Below are positions 29,498-37,694 of a stretch of DNA of 64,000 nt, one piece after another. Under the pieces are notes generated by a model. That model did not search any database, was not told where the DNA came from, and saw only the letters and a program-made list of their open reading frames with translations. Positions within the stretch are counted from its first letter, which is position 1, and each line of letters opens with the position of its first letter. Source of the stretch: Legionella micdadei (GTDB lineage Bacteria > Pseudomonadota > Gammaproteobacteria > Legionellales > Legionellaceae). The stretch is taken from assembly GCF_000953635.1 (NCBI RefSeq), contig NZ_LN614830.1, positions 983,001-1,047,000 on the forward strand. The letters are read 5' to 3'. Both the position numbers and the translations under genes were made by a program.

Positions 29498-30453
29498 TGA
29501 ATAATGAACCCCTTTGGCAGCCTTCCGCCTCCATTGAAACGTTGCGCCAACGAGCAAAATTATTAAATCAAATACGAAGTTTTTTTTACCAGCGTGATTA
29601 TTTGGAAGTAGAAACGCCAACCTTGTCGCGTTTTGGTATTACTGATGTTTATTTATCGAATATTGTGGCGACTTTTAGAGGTCAGCCTTATTACTTACAA
29701 ACCTCCCCCGAATACCATATGAAACGTCTATTAGCGGCGGGTAGTGGTCCAATTTTTCAATTGGCAAAAGTATTTCGTGACGATGAACTAGGCCGCTGGC
29801 ATAACCCTGAATTTACCATGCTGGAATGGTATCAACTTAATGTGGATCACCATGGGCTAATGGATGAGACGGATGCGCTACTTCAAACTGTATTGCAGTG
29901 CCCTCCAATGCACAGAAAAACCTATCAGCAAGCCTTCTCAGAAACCTGTGATTTAGATCCGCTGGCTGCGTCGCTTTCTGCGCTTAAAAGAACATTACAA
30001 CGGTTTGAGCTGGATAATGTGTTAGCACCAGACGAGCAAGATCCTGATCAATATTTGTTTTTGTTAATGAGCCATGTTGTCGAACCCGCATTAGGGAAAG
30101 AATCTGTGCCGGTGGCAGTGTATGATTTTCCTGTGTCGCAAGCCGCACTTGCAAAAATTAATCATGGTGTTGCTGAGCGCTTTGAAATTTATTTCAAAGG
30201 CGTTGAACTGGCGAATGGTTTTCATGAGCTTACTGATGCGAGTATGCAAGCAGCACGCTTTCAAACCGATTTGATAGCTCGGCGTAAAAAAGGGTTGCCT
30301 GAGCCTGCGCCAGATGAATACCTATTACAAGCCTTAGCGAATGGTTTACCCCCTTGCAGCGGTGTTGCCTTAGGAGTGGACAGGCTGTTAACTTTAGCGC
30401 TAAAAGAACCCGCTATTGCCAAGACATTATCTTTCGATTTCACCAGAGCTTAA
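29497..30453 (+). CDS. epmA: Elongation factor P lysine lysyltransferase EpmA
   Basis: 318 residues, a class II lysyl-tRNA synthetase catalytic core without the anticodon-binding domain (also genX, poxA, yjeA). It attaches beta-lysine to a lysine of EF-P, which relieves ribosome stalling at proline runs. Motif 2 is FRDDELGRWHNPEFTMLEWY, and the ligand region includes ANGFHELTD; motif 3 is GVALGVDRLL. I prefer the ATG at 29497, which overlaps the sufT stop, over the TTG one codon earlier. Its place in the suf transcript is unusual. Confidence 0.93.
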   Translation: MNNEPLWQPSASIETLRQRAKLLNQIRSFFYQRDYLEVETPTLSRFGITDVYLSNIVATFRGQPYYLQTSPEYHMKRLLAAGSGPIFQLAKVFRDDELGRWHNPEFTMLEWYQLNVDHHGLMDETDALLQTVLQCPPMHRKTYQQAFSETCDLDPLAASLSALKRTLQRFELDNVLAPDEQDPDQYLFLLMSHVVEPALGKESVPVAVYDFPVSQAALAKINHGVAERFEIYFKGVELANGFHELTDASMQAARFQTDLIARRKKGLPEPAPDEYLLQALANGLPPCSGVALGVDRLLTLALKEPAIAKTLSFDFTRA

Positions 30454-30608
30454 GCCTAATCTTGTGAAATTGATTTGAAAAGATTAACTCAGTGCAGGAC
30501 AAAAAACAAAATTACTTTTTGCCTCCAAGGTCAACATCCTTCTGTTCATCCGGTGTTGTTGCATAAATGCCTTACCTTACAGAGAAATGTTAAAGAGTTG
30601 CCTTTATT

Positions 30609-30641
30609 GTTCATAATTCCTTAAGAATACCCCAGTACAAT
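30609..30641 (+). promoter_or_regulatory. Candidate PmrA box and -10
   Basis: GTTCAT-N5-CTTAAG matches the PmrA box (YTTAAK-N5-YTTAAK) at 10 of 12 bases; ten bases further is TACAAT, a good -10. The promoter lies 30 bases before the ATG at 30672. This is the weakest of the three candidates in the window. Confidence 0.4.
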
Positions 30642-30671
30642 CAGCTATTCTTTTAATAATATTTTCATAGC

Positions 30672-31277
30672 ATGCGTGTAATCAGTAAATTCATTTTAGA
30701 TCAGTTGAAAGAGAATCCTGAAGTTATAAAAATCCCAGCGGAACATTTCGGCACAACTTCATTATTCAATTATTTTGGGGATATATTACCCTTAGCAAGT
30801 ATTGCTTATGAATGGGGTAATATTTTATTGTCCCAGAACAATTTTCAAAAATATAGCTTAGAAAAGCATTCTTGTTCTCTAGCCACATATTTAATAGAAG
30901 AGTTTTCCCTTTCTCCGCGGAGTGCAATTGGCTTATCTGAACAGCTAATTAAAAAAATTGCGTTTCACCAAGGTCAACTTGATGAAATGATACTTCATAA
31001 ATCTTTTGAAGGATTCGATACGGCAAAACTTTTAAAACTCAGTAATCAATGGTTACAAGAAACTCAAATAGCCTCTATTAATTGGAAACAAATGGCCTAT
31101 GTGGTTGTTACTAATGGCGTAGCGTACGCGATCCCAGGGGGAGTTGCGGCTAAACTAGGATTTTATGGGGCTTATAGATTGTTGGGGAGTTTCATCACAT
31201 CTTCTGAAAATAGTCTTTCTCTGGATGATAGCAATGATCAGGTTGAGGAGCAAAAACCTCATTATAAGCGCTCATAA
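30672..31277 (+). CDS. Unknown protein, effector-like
   Basis: 201 residues, family not recognised. It is largely helical and polar, with a small hydrophobic stretch around residues 145-180 (GVAYAIPGGVAAKLGFYGAY) that could associate with a membrane. The C-terminus is acidic and polar (SLDDSNDQVEEQKPHYKRS), like the glutamate-rich tails of many Dot/Icm substrates. There is no signal peptide. It stands alone between epmA and two related small membrane-segment proteins, with a PmrA-box-like promoter. Effector status is inference. Confidence 0.65.
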   Translation: MRVISKFILDQLKENPEVIKIPAEHFGTTSLFNYFGDILPLASIAYEWGNILLSQNNFQKYSLEKHSCSLATYLIEEFSLSPRSAIGLSEQLIKKIAFHQGQLDEMILHKSFEGFDTAKLLKLSNQWLQETQIASINWKQMAYVVVTNGVAYAIPGGVAAKLGFYGAYRLLGSFITSSENSLSLDDSNDQVEEQKPHYKRS

Positions 31278-31317
31278 AACAATTACCTTTGATAGAGTAT
31301 CAATTATGTTAATTTGA

Positions 31318-31335
31318 ATTAGAATATGATATTTT
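31318..31335 (+). promoter_or_regulatory. Shared upstream element, copy 1
   Basis: ATTAGAATATGATATTTT lies 36 bases before the start of the first of two paralogous genes. A near copy sits at 32073-32090 at the same distance from the second. TATGAT within it could serve as a -10 box. Confidence 0.4.
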
Positions 31336-31371
31336 CGCCTCATTAAATCATATCGGTTTTGGGATATAATA

Positions 31372-32043
31372 ATGGGTTGGAATGAGGCAAAAATTCAATT
31401 TCAAATTGCGCTTGAGCAAGACTATTTAAATTCTTCTATAAGCAGGCATTTTTTTAATTCAGAGAATTCCAAAAAATCTGTTTTTTTCTGCAAAGGAAAA
31501 AGATTTCTAAAAAGCATTGAGGAGCTGAGAAACTTTTTCAATCCGGAAGCAGAAATACTATTTGAAGATATTTTAAATGCAGCAACAAAAATTTTAAAAA
31601 ATCCTGAAGAAGGCCACCAAAGCCTAATAGAAAACATAGATCATTTAAAAGGAAGAATAAAGAAACGAGAAGAAGTAAGATCATGTACTGGGGTGGGTAA
31701 TTTTTTAGCAAATTCTATCTTTGCCGCTGTAGGCAGTGCACTTGCAATGGCAGGAATATACACCGTTTACAATAGTATCGCCCTTTTAAGCACTGGCGCA
31801 TTTGTGCTTGCTTCAGGACCCATGCTTTGGTTAGCTATCGGCATAGGAGCTATTTTAATAGGACTTTTTATCGCTGGAATGACCGCTTATGACGCCTACA
31901 CGAATTATCGTTTTCATAAGGAAAGTCAGATTAAAGAAATCGAAGAATTTGCCAATTTGCTGAGCCCTCATTGCTCTGTTGACGAGGAACAATTAGACGG
32001 GAGTTTGGCAGAGAAGGAGACTGATTATTTAGCCCACACTTAG
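31372..32043 (+). CDS. Double-transmembrane protein, effector-like (paralogue 1)
   Basis: 223 residues, family not recognised. A soluble helical N-terminus (GKRFLKSIEELRNFF) is followed by two closely spaced hydrophobic segments (about 115-145 and 153-173, ending LIGLFIAGMTAYDAY) and an acidic tail (VDEEQLDGSLAEKETD). The next gene has the same plan and clear sequence similarity, including G-RFLKSI-EL, GLFIAGMTA/GIYIAGLTA and the YRFH/YRFC motif. Hairpin membrane proteins with glutamate-rich ends are common among Legionella effectors; that role is inferred. Confidence 0.7.
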   Translation: MGWNEAKIQFQIALEQDYLNSSISRHFFNSENSKKSVFFCKGKRFLKSIEELRNFFNPEAEILFEDILNAATKILKNPEEGHQSLIENIDHLKGRIKKREEVRSCTGVGNFLANSIFAAVGSALAMAGIYTVYNSIALLSTGAFVLASGPMLWLAIGIGAILIGLFIAGMTAYDAYTNYRFHKESQIKEIEEFANLLSPHCSVDEEQLDGSLAEKETDYLAHT

Positions 32044-32072
32044 GAAAATTGAATGGTTTTCTATTGTTTTTG

Positions 32073-32090
32073 ATTAAATCATGATATTTT
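32073..32090 (+). promoter_or_regulatory. Shared upstream element, copy 2
   Basis: ATTAAATCATGATATTTT, 14 of 18 bases identical to copy 1 at 31318-31335, placed 37 bases before the start of the second paralogue. It suggests the promoter was duplicated with the gene and is retained. Confidence 0.4.
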
Positions 32091-32127
32091 GCTTTTAGCT
32101 TTAACATGAAATTGTAAATGAAAAACC

Positions 32128-32832
32128 ATGCCTTCAAAAACCATTATTTCATTTAGTGATGCGGAAGCATTATTTCAAAAAGAACTGAATAGTTATTTGC
32201 ATGACGCTTTATTCAGGAGTAGTCTCACTTCGCGTGCTATTAAGAAAAAACATGACATCGTTATTAAGGGTAGAAAATTCTTAAAAAGTATTTCGGAATT
32301 AAGTGGTCTTGATTACCTGCAGATGGAAGGAGATTGCACGCGAATCCTAATGGATGCGGTTCGTGTTCTAAGAGTCCCTTCTTCAAGGGACAATTACTTT
32401 CAACTTTGCATTAAAGTCGATGCTCTTAAAGAAACTTGGCAACAAGATAAAAGCGTTAATTACGCTGCAGCCGGCTTAAATATAGTTACCAATTCCTTCT
32501 TTTATATTGCAGGTGTGACCGCTGCAACAGCAGGTGCAATGGCTGTGGGAAAAGCGATAGGTGCGATTGTTTTTGGGGTAGTATTAGCAATGAGCCCATG
32601 GGGGCTGCTTGCTTTAGGAGTGGGTATCACGCTCGTAGGCATTTACATAGCGGGTTTAACTGCTTCTAAAATTCACCAAGGTTATAGGTTTTGTCGGGAT
32701 CACCAAATGGCAGAGATTACTGAATTCGTTGATTTTATAAATCCTGATCCTTCTCGCTCCTTGCGGGCAGAGGTTATGGATTCAGAGCCTCATCAATCTG
32801 AAACAGCTACATTGGGCTACCAGCAGGACTAA
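32128..32832 (+). CDS. Double-transmembrane protein, effector-like (paralogue 2)
   Basis: 234 residues, a paralogue of the preceding protein. N-terminal soluble helices (GRKFLKSISELSGL), two hydrophobic segments (about 112-150 and 155-178, ending VGIYIAGLTASKIHQGYRF), then a glutamate-containing tail (AEVMDSEPHQSETATLG). The alanine/glycine-rich first segment could insert in host or bacterial membranes. Same strand and spacing as its neighbour but separate predicted promoters. Function unknown. Confidence 0.7.
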   Translation: MPSKTIISFSDAEALFQKELNSYLHDALFRSSLTSRAIKKKHDIVIKGRKFLKSISELSGLDYLQMEGDCTRILMDAVRVLRVPSSRDNYFQLCIKVDALKETWQQDKSVNYAAAGLNIVTNSFFYIAGVTAATAGAMAVGKAIGAIVFGVVLAMSPWGLLALGVGITLVGIYIAGLTASKIHQGYRFCRDHQMAEITEFVDFINPDPSRSLRAEVMDSEPHQSETATLGYQQD

Positions 32833-32844
32833 CTAATCAAACCC

Positions 32845-33762
32845 TTATTCAAATTCATGAGCTAAGGCAGTTGTTAACTCCGGATAATGAAATTGATAAC
32901 CTGAATCCACAAGCCGTTTCGGCACAACGCGCTGTCCTTTAAGCAACAAGCATTCGCCCATTTCTCCGAATAAAGTCTTTACAACAACAGGGGGAATTGT
33001 CAGGAACAAAGGACGATGCATGGCTTTGGCTAGTGTGCGTGCAAATTGCGCTTGGCTAACTGGTATAGGAGCCGTGATATTAAATGAGCCAGTGAGTTGT
33101 GGATTATCTAATAAAAATAAGTAAGCACCTATGACATCATCGATATGCACCCAAGAAATTATTTGCTTGCCATCACCCAGAGTAGCCCCTAAGCCCATAT
33201 AAAAACTGGGGAAAAGCTTCTTGAGCATTCCTTCTCCTTTTTTTAGTACAACGCCAAAACGGGTGATAGTGACAGGTATGCCATAATCGATGGCCGGTTG
33301 GAGTGCGTTTTGCCAACGAATACAGATCTCACTGAGGATGTCGTGAGGTTGGTTAAAATTAATTAGACTAGTTTCATCAAAAGCCTTAGGATCATCATTA
33401 TTTTGCATCCCGTAAATCCCCACAGCATTTGCGCAGTAAAAATGGGGTTTTGCTTTTTGGTTCATGGCCCAATTGATTAAATCGGTGGTTGTACTGACAC
33501 GTGAGTTAATAATTTTCTGTTTAACTTTCTCACTCCAGCGAGACCCGCTAATGTTATAGCCGGAGAGGTTAATGACCGCATCGAAAGAGTGAGGATCTAA
33601 ATCCGCTAGTTTTTCCCATGTGCAAACTTTTATCTTTTTTGGGAAGCATTTTTTTAATTTGTCTTCGTTTCGTCCAAGAGCGGTAATCGTATGCTTTAAA
33701 CGGAGGGCATTAATTAAATTATGGCCAATAAACCCACTGGCTCCTGCAATCAATATATTCAT
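32845..33762 (-). CDS. NAD-dependent epimerase family protein (YfcH-like)
   Basis: 305 residues, extended short-chain dehydrogenase of the TIGR01777/YfcH type. The nucleotide-binding start is ILIAGASGFIGHNLINAL; AVINLSGYNISGSRWSEKVKQ and FYCANAVGIYG are group hallmarks; the C-terminal DUF1731-like part is GEMGECLLLKGQRVVPKRL. Substrate unknown in all bacteria I know of. It converges with the effector-like gene 12 bases away. Confidence 0.87.
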   Translation of the reverse strand: MNILIAGASGFIGHNLINALRLKHTITALGRNEDKLKKCFPKKIKVCTWEKLADLDPHSFDAVINLSGYNISGSRWSEKVKQKIINSRVSTTTDLINWAMNQKAKPHFYCANAVGIYGMQNNDDPKAFDETSLINFNQPHDILSEICIRWQNALQPAIDYGIPVTITRFGVVLKKGEGMLKKLFPSFYMGLGATLGDGKQIISWVHIDDVIGAYLFLLDNPQLTGSFNITAPIPVSQAQFARTLAKAMHRPLFLTIPPVVVKTLFGEMGECLLLKGQRVVPKRLVDSGYQFHYPELTTALAHEFE

Positions 33763-33854
33763 CCTGATTCCCTTAATAATTTGATTCGCTGTATACCAGC
33801 ATAGCTGGGCTCGCTTTTTTTCTCAATGTATGGAAGGGATCTTAACTGCGGTTT

Positions 33855-36389
33855 CTAAGCAGGTTTTTCTAGTCGACACAAATTTTGAAAATGGCATTGC
33901 TGACAAACTGAGACGCTTACTGGCAGTGGTGGGCAGTAGCCCTGGCTGAATTCGGTTGCTAATTGTTGCAATTGAACCTTCCAAGATTCCCTGTACTCAG
34001 CCCAATGTTCATCTTTTTTGATAGGGGTTAGACCTGGTAAATTATGATTTTGTTCACTTAATCCTTTACAGCTAAATTGGCCTGTTTTTAATTGGGCAAA
34101 TAAGAGTGCATTGATGGTTTCATCCAATAAAGCATAAAGTAAAAGCTGAGGTTCTTTGGGTCGTTCCTCTTTCCAGGGAAGACTTTGGGGAAAACTGCTT
34201 TTGTAATCGATAACCCATTTTTTACCCTCCTCGACTTTGTCGAGCCTATCAACACGAACGCGAAAGTCCATTCCTGCTAAATGAATCATAAATTCTTGTT
34301 CCAATGCTTCGATCTCGAAAGATGGGCGCAGTCTTTCCCAGTGTAGACAAGCATAAACTAAACGTTTGAGCCTTGAAAATTCAACTTCTTGTAATAATGA
34401 TGAGAAGGAAACGTTCCGCTTAGCAATTACAGGTTCTAACGATTGCTGAATTGCTTGTTCAATACGTTCCTCTAATTCGTCTTCCCTGAGATTTAAAAAG
34501 GATCGTTGGTTTTTTAAATCCTTCCAGAATAATTCCATGATTTTATGAATAATTTTCCCTCTTTCTTTCATATCAGTCCCATCAGAAGTTTCTAGGGGAG
34601 TTTTAGCATGTAAACGATGTTCTGCGAAAGCGCGGAAAGGGCATTTTGCTTGATTTGCTAAAATCGCAGTACCTCCCGCTGCTTTCTCGCTAGGAGCTAA
34701 AGGTATTTGATAATTTTCTACATTATGAACTAAAAATGGGGTGGTTACTGGGTTAGCAGTTTCGATTGCAGGAAATGGGGGTAAATGTGCTATTAAAGGA
34801 CTCGGCATATTGGGTTTATCGTCACTGAACCGAGGGTAGCTGTAAACCACATGATCGCTGCTGTTAGTGAACCGGTTTAGTGTTTTTATGGCTAATTGCA
34901 GTTCGCGCTGAAGGCATGCATGTGGCATCAATTTTTCACGTTGCAATGAAACAGGAATGTAGGGGGAAAGTCTAGCATTTTTTGGTAAAGATTGGTCAGT
35001 CAGTCCAGTCACCCACAAGCTATTAAAAGTACATCCTGCTGCCTCCAATAGTCCAAGAATTTGAATGCTGGCTTCAGCCTTTTTAGGTTGAAAAATGGTT
35101 GATTTTGCCAAATGAATTAATGCAGATAATGCTTCGGTTTTCGTCATCTCTTTTGAAATGAATTGAAGAGCTTTAAATTCATCAAATAAGGATAAAAACC
35201 GCTGATAGCATTGGTAATTCGCCGAGTTTAGCGGGTACTCGCCAGGGAAGCCTAAGGCAGCCAAGCGTTTCTTAAAAATAATTACCCAGTCTGAAGAGGG
35301 GTTTTTTTCAGGATATGGAGCGATGCCCCTTATTAGTTCAGCTAACTTTGGGGTGAAGCGATCGAGCTCTTTAAGAAAGGCAGTTTGCTCAAAACAAGGT
35401 TCTTGCAACACCTTGCTTTCCTCCATAAGTTGAGCACGAGCAAGCATTTCTGTCTGCGAATGGCCAAGATAAGAGGAATGAAGCAGAAGGCGTGCTTGCT
35501 CAGCACTGAATTGATAACCATCAAGGTCAAGCCAGCAAAGTGCATGAGCCACTAAGGGGTAATCTGCTAAAGATTGACCAAGGGAAATATTAAATTGCTC
35601 TGGTGAGAACTGTTGCTGTAGAAGTCTTAGCAAACGTTTTGCTTGGGCTTTTAGATCAGGAACGACAACAGCGATTCGTTTTTCTCCTTTAGAAAGGCGT
35701 TCCGTGATCCAGCGCAGCAATTGTTGATATTCATCCGTTTCATCTTGAGCAGCATAGAAATGAGGGCTACTGGATTTAGCCTCTAGGTCATAATGATAAA
35801 GTTGACAATCCTCTTCGGCGAAATACTGCTGTAATGCACGCTGCTGTGGCGTGTAATCATCAAAGCAAGCCCACACTATAACTTCATGGTGCGAATAGTT
35901 TTTATGTGTAAGTAAGTAATTGGCTAATTCAGGCTCTGTAATTGCATCGATTCTTTTAAGTTCTTGCAGGAACTCCATAGCCCATTGCTGAAATTGGCGT
36001 GTTTGTGGTGTGGATGCAAAGGAGGGATGAGTCAAATCAATTTGCCAAAAATGGCAACGAGTCCATGTTTCTATTACGGCTTGTAGTAAGCCTTCATTAA
36101 CAAGATAGAGGTGTCTTGTAAGAATTTGTCGCCAAAGATAACAAAACTGTGACGCTGATAACAGGGATGGATGAGAAATTTTAGGATAGGTATGGCTCAA
36201 TTTCTTAAATTCGGTTTGCAGAAAAGCAGAATAGGGGAGGCATTGCGGTTTATCTTGTACGGGGGTGCCATTGATAGTAAAAAAACCAGTAATTAATTCA
36301 TTACTTAGCCGATTATTAGGCGTAATAACTGTCGCCCCATTGTTCATAAGGGTAAGCAAGTGTTTTTTGGAAAGAGGGTTATTCATCAT
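33855..36389 (-). CDS. AddB-like nuclease, probable DNA repair protein (TIGR03623 type)
   Basis: 844 residues. The start VITPNNRLSNEL and the helicase-like but Walker A-less body resemble AddB. The C-terminal ~250 residues are a RecB-type PD-(D/E)XK nuclease: RGKIIHKIME, VDRLDKVEEGKKWVIDYKSS, PQLLLYALL. One cysteine in KCPFRAFAEH plus C-x2-C-x5-C (CQQCHFQNLC) at the end match the AddB iron-sulfur staple. It occurs without an adjacent AddA/RecB-type helicase. Probably acts in DNA repair or end processing. Its start overlaps the end of the upstream membrane-protein gene by 11 bases. Confidence 0.85.
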   Translation of the reverse strand: MMNNPLSKKHLLTLMNNGATVITPNNRLSNELITGFFTINGTPVQDKPQCLPYSAFLQTEFKKLSHTYPKISHPSLLSASQFCYLWRQILTRHLYLVNEGLLQAVIETWTRCHFWQIDLTHPSFASTPQTRQFQQWAMEFLQELKRIDAITEPELANYLLTHKNYSHHEVIVWACFDDYTPQQRALQQYFAEEDCQLYHYDLEAKSSSPHFYAAQDETDEYQQLLRWITERLSKGEKRIAVVVPDLKAQAKRLLRLLQQQFSPEQFNISLGQSLADYPLVAHALCWLDLDGYQFSAEQARLLLHSSYLGHSQTEMLARAQLMEESKVLQEPCFEQTAFLKELDRFTPKLAELIRGIAPYPEKNPSSDWVIIFKKRLAALGFPGEYPLNSANYQCYQRFLSLFDEFKALQFISKEMTKTEALSALIHLAKSTIFQPKKAEASIQILGLLEAAGCTFNSLWVTGLTDQSLPKNARLSPYIPVSLQREKLMPHACLQRELQLAIKTLNRFTNSSDHVVYSYPRFSDDKPNMPSPLIAHLPPFPAIETANPVTTPFLVHNVENYQIPLAPSEKAAGGTAILANQAKCPFRAFAEHRLHAKTPLETSDGTDMKERGKIIHKIMELFWKDLKNQRSFLNLREDELEERIEQAIQQSLEPVIAKRNVSFSSLLQEVEFSRLKRLVYACLHWERLRPSFEIEALEQEFMIHLAGMDFRVRVDRLDKVEEGKKWVIDYKSSFPQSLPWKEERPKEPQLLLYALLDETINALLFAQLKTGQFSCKGLSEQNHNLPGLTPIKKDEHWAEYRESWKVQLQQLATEFSQGYCPPLPVSVSVCQQCHFQNLCRLEKPA

Positions 36390-36918
36390 TGGGTGAATCG
36401 GACTTAGTATGAGTTTCAGTATTGAGGCGTTGTTTATCGGCAGTAATTAAACCTGGCAGAAAATGTTTGTTAAAGTAAATGGAAACCAGGCCGCTGAGTG
36501 GGATAAACCAGGTGCCTATCACGATAAGGAGTGAAACGAGGATGGCACCGTAAACAACAAAGTAATCTTGCCAATGCTGAAGGCGGCTTGAGAAGAGAGG
36601 ATCAGTGGAGTAATAATGAATCAAAACGAATAGACTCCCAAGGATTAACGCAACACAAGCAAGCAAAATACCAATGAGGAACGGACGGAACCAATGACTT
36701 TTCTTAGCTAAGGCTTTACCGAATAACGCCCCAATTAAAGCACCGATGATCAATGAGATGAAAATGGAAGGGAGGAGGGGCAAAAGCCCTTCATCCCGTA
36801 GCGACAGTAAAGTGTACTTAGTAAACAGCGTAAAGAGAAAAGCATAGATCGCAAAAAAAATGGCTCCAGCAATTCGGGGACTAAATTGGGCAAGTTTGTT
36901 GTTAGGGTCAGTATTCAT
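36379..36918 (-). CDS. Four-segment membrane protein (paralogue A)
   Basis: 179 residues with four hydrophobic segments (about 15-35, 45-65, 78-100, 118-145) and a polar tail ending SPNDE. No known family. It resembles the upstream neighbour in layout and in PR--A--F near the start, LP followed by G--FG in segment two, and a G-W-----GL--Y---H pattern in the last segment. Overlap with the AddB-like nuclease gene implies one transcript, but a joint function is not evident. Confidence 0.72.
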   Translation of the reverse strand: MNTDPNNKLAQFSPRIAGAIFFAIYAFLFTLFTKYTLLSLRDEGLLPLLPSIFISLIIGALIGALFGKALAKKSHWFRPFLIGILLACVALILGSLFVLIHYYSTDPLFSSRLQHWQDYFVVYGAILVSLLIVIGTWFIPLSGLVSIYFNKHFLPGLITADKQRLNTETHTKSDSPNDE

Positions 36919-36950
36919 TATTTTTCATCACTTAAATATTCTTCTCAAGT

Positions 36951-37535
36951 CTAATGAACAATATGCTTTCTGTCTTGTTCTTCGGGCTTTGGTTTGATTT
37001 CCTCATGGGGTTTTTCGGTATGCAGTTTAGTCATGGGTTTTAATTTCTCAGATTTAGAGTGTAGTATGTCGTAAACGAGGTGCCCGCGTAAATACATTGC
37101 TGCTAAGCCTGCTGCAATTGCAAGCCAAAATCCGGCGACAAGAAAGCTGTAAAGTAGGATAAACAAGTAGGTAACGAATAAATTGCTGAAACTCAGTTCT
37201 GCAAAGGCATGAGGATGATGTTCTTTAAACAAGTAGAAGAAAATTAGTGCGTATATTGGTAAAGCAGCGAGTACCATCATGAAACCCCACAAAAATGCTT
37301 TGCGGCGATAAGGTTGCTGGCTGTAAATGATGCGTTCTCCAAAAAGTGCACCGAAACAACTTGCTAGTACTACCGCTAGTAATATTGCTTGAAAAGTAGG
37401 TAATATTTGCTCTACACCTACTGCATAAAAAATTACATCAAAAATAATTGTGGCAACAATTGATAATAAACCAAAATAGACTGCAGAAAGTAAGCGCGGA
37501 TTGGTAATGGATAAGGCTTCATCATTCTTTTTCAT
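36951..37535 (-). CDS. Four-segment membrane protein (paralogue B)
   Basis: 194 residues, same four-segment plan as the downstream gene 32 bases away, with a longer charged tail (TEKPHEEIKPKPEEQDRKH). Segment two has the shared CFGALFGE. A tandem duplication is the likely origin. No catalytic or substrate motif is visible; function unknown. Confidence 0.72.
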   Translation of the reverse strand: MKKNDEALSITNPRLLSAVYFGLLSIVATIIFDVIFYAVGVEQILPTFQAILLAVVLASCFGALFGERIIYSQQPYRRKAFLWGFMMVLAALPIYALIFFYLFKEHHPHAFAELSFSNLFVTYLFILLYSFLVAGFWLAIAAGLAAMYLRGHLVYDILHSKSEKLKPMTKLHTEKPHEEIKPKPEEQDRKHIVH

Positions 37536-37694
37536 TCTTTTCTCCTAACGGCTAGTGTTTATACTTGTTTTTATTGTATAATATTAGACCATATTGGACA
37601 TTTATTTGTTTTACTTTAAATTTTTCATAAAATTTGTTGAAGCGAGTTAACAATTTGATAAACTTGCGAACATTAAGTATTTATATTGCCAACC

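Noticed and set aside
30530..30590. Possible insertion-sequence end (GTTGTTGCATAAATGCC) after epmA
   Set aside because: Only a short likeness to IS5-type ends, with no second end, no target duplication and no transposase remnant.
37536..37694. PmrA box upstream of the kinase/ankyrin gene
   Set aside because: Several TTAA-containing words occur but none pair at the required spacing with fewer than three mismatches.
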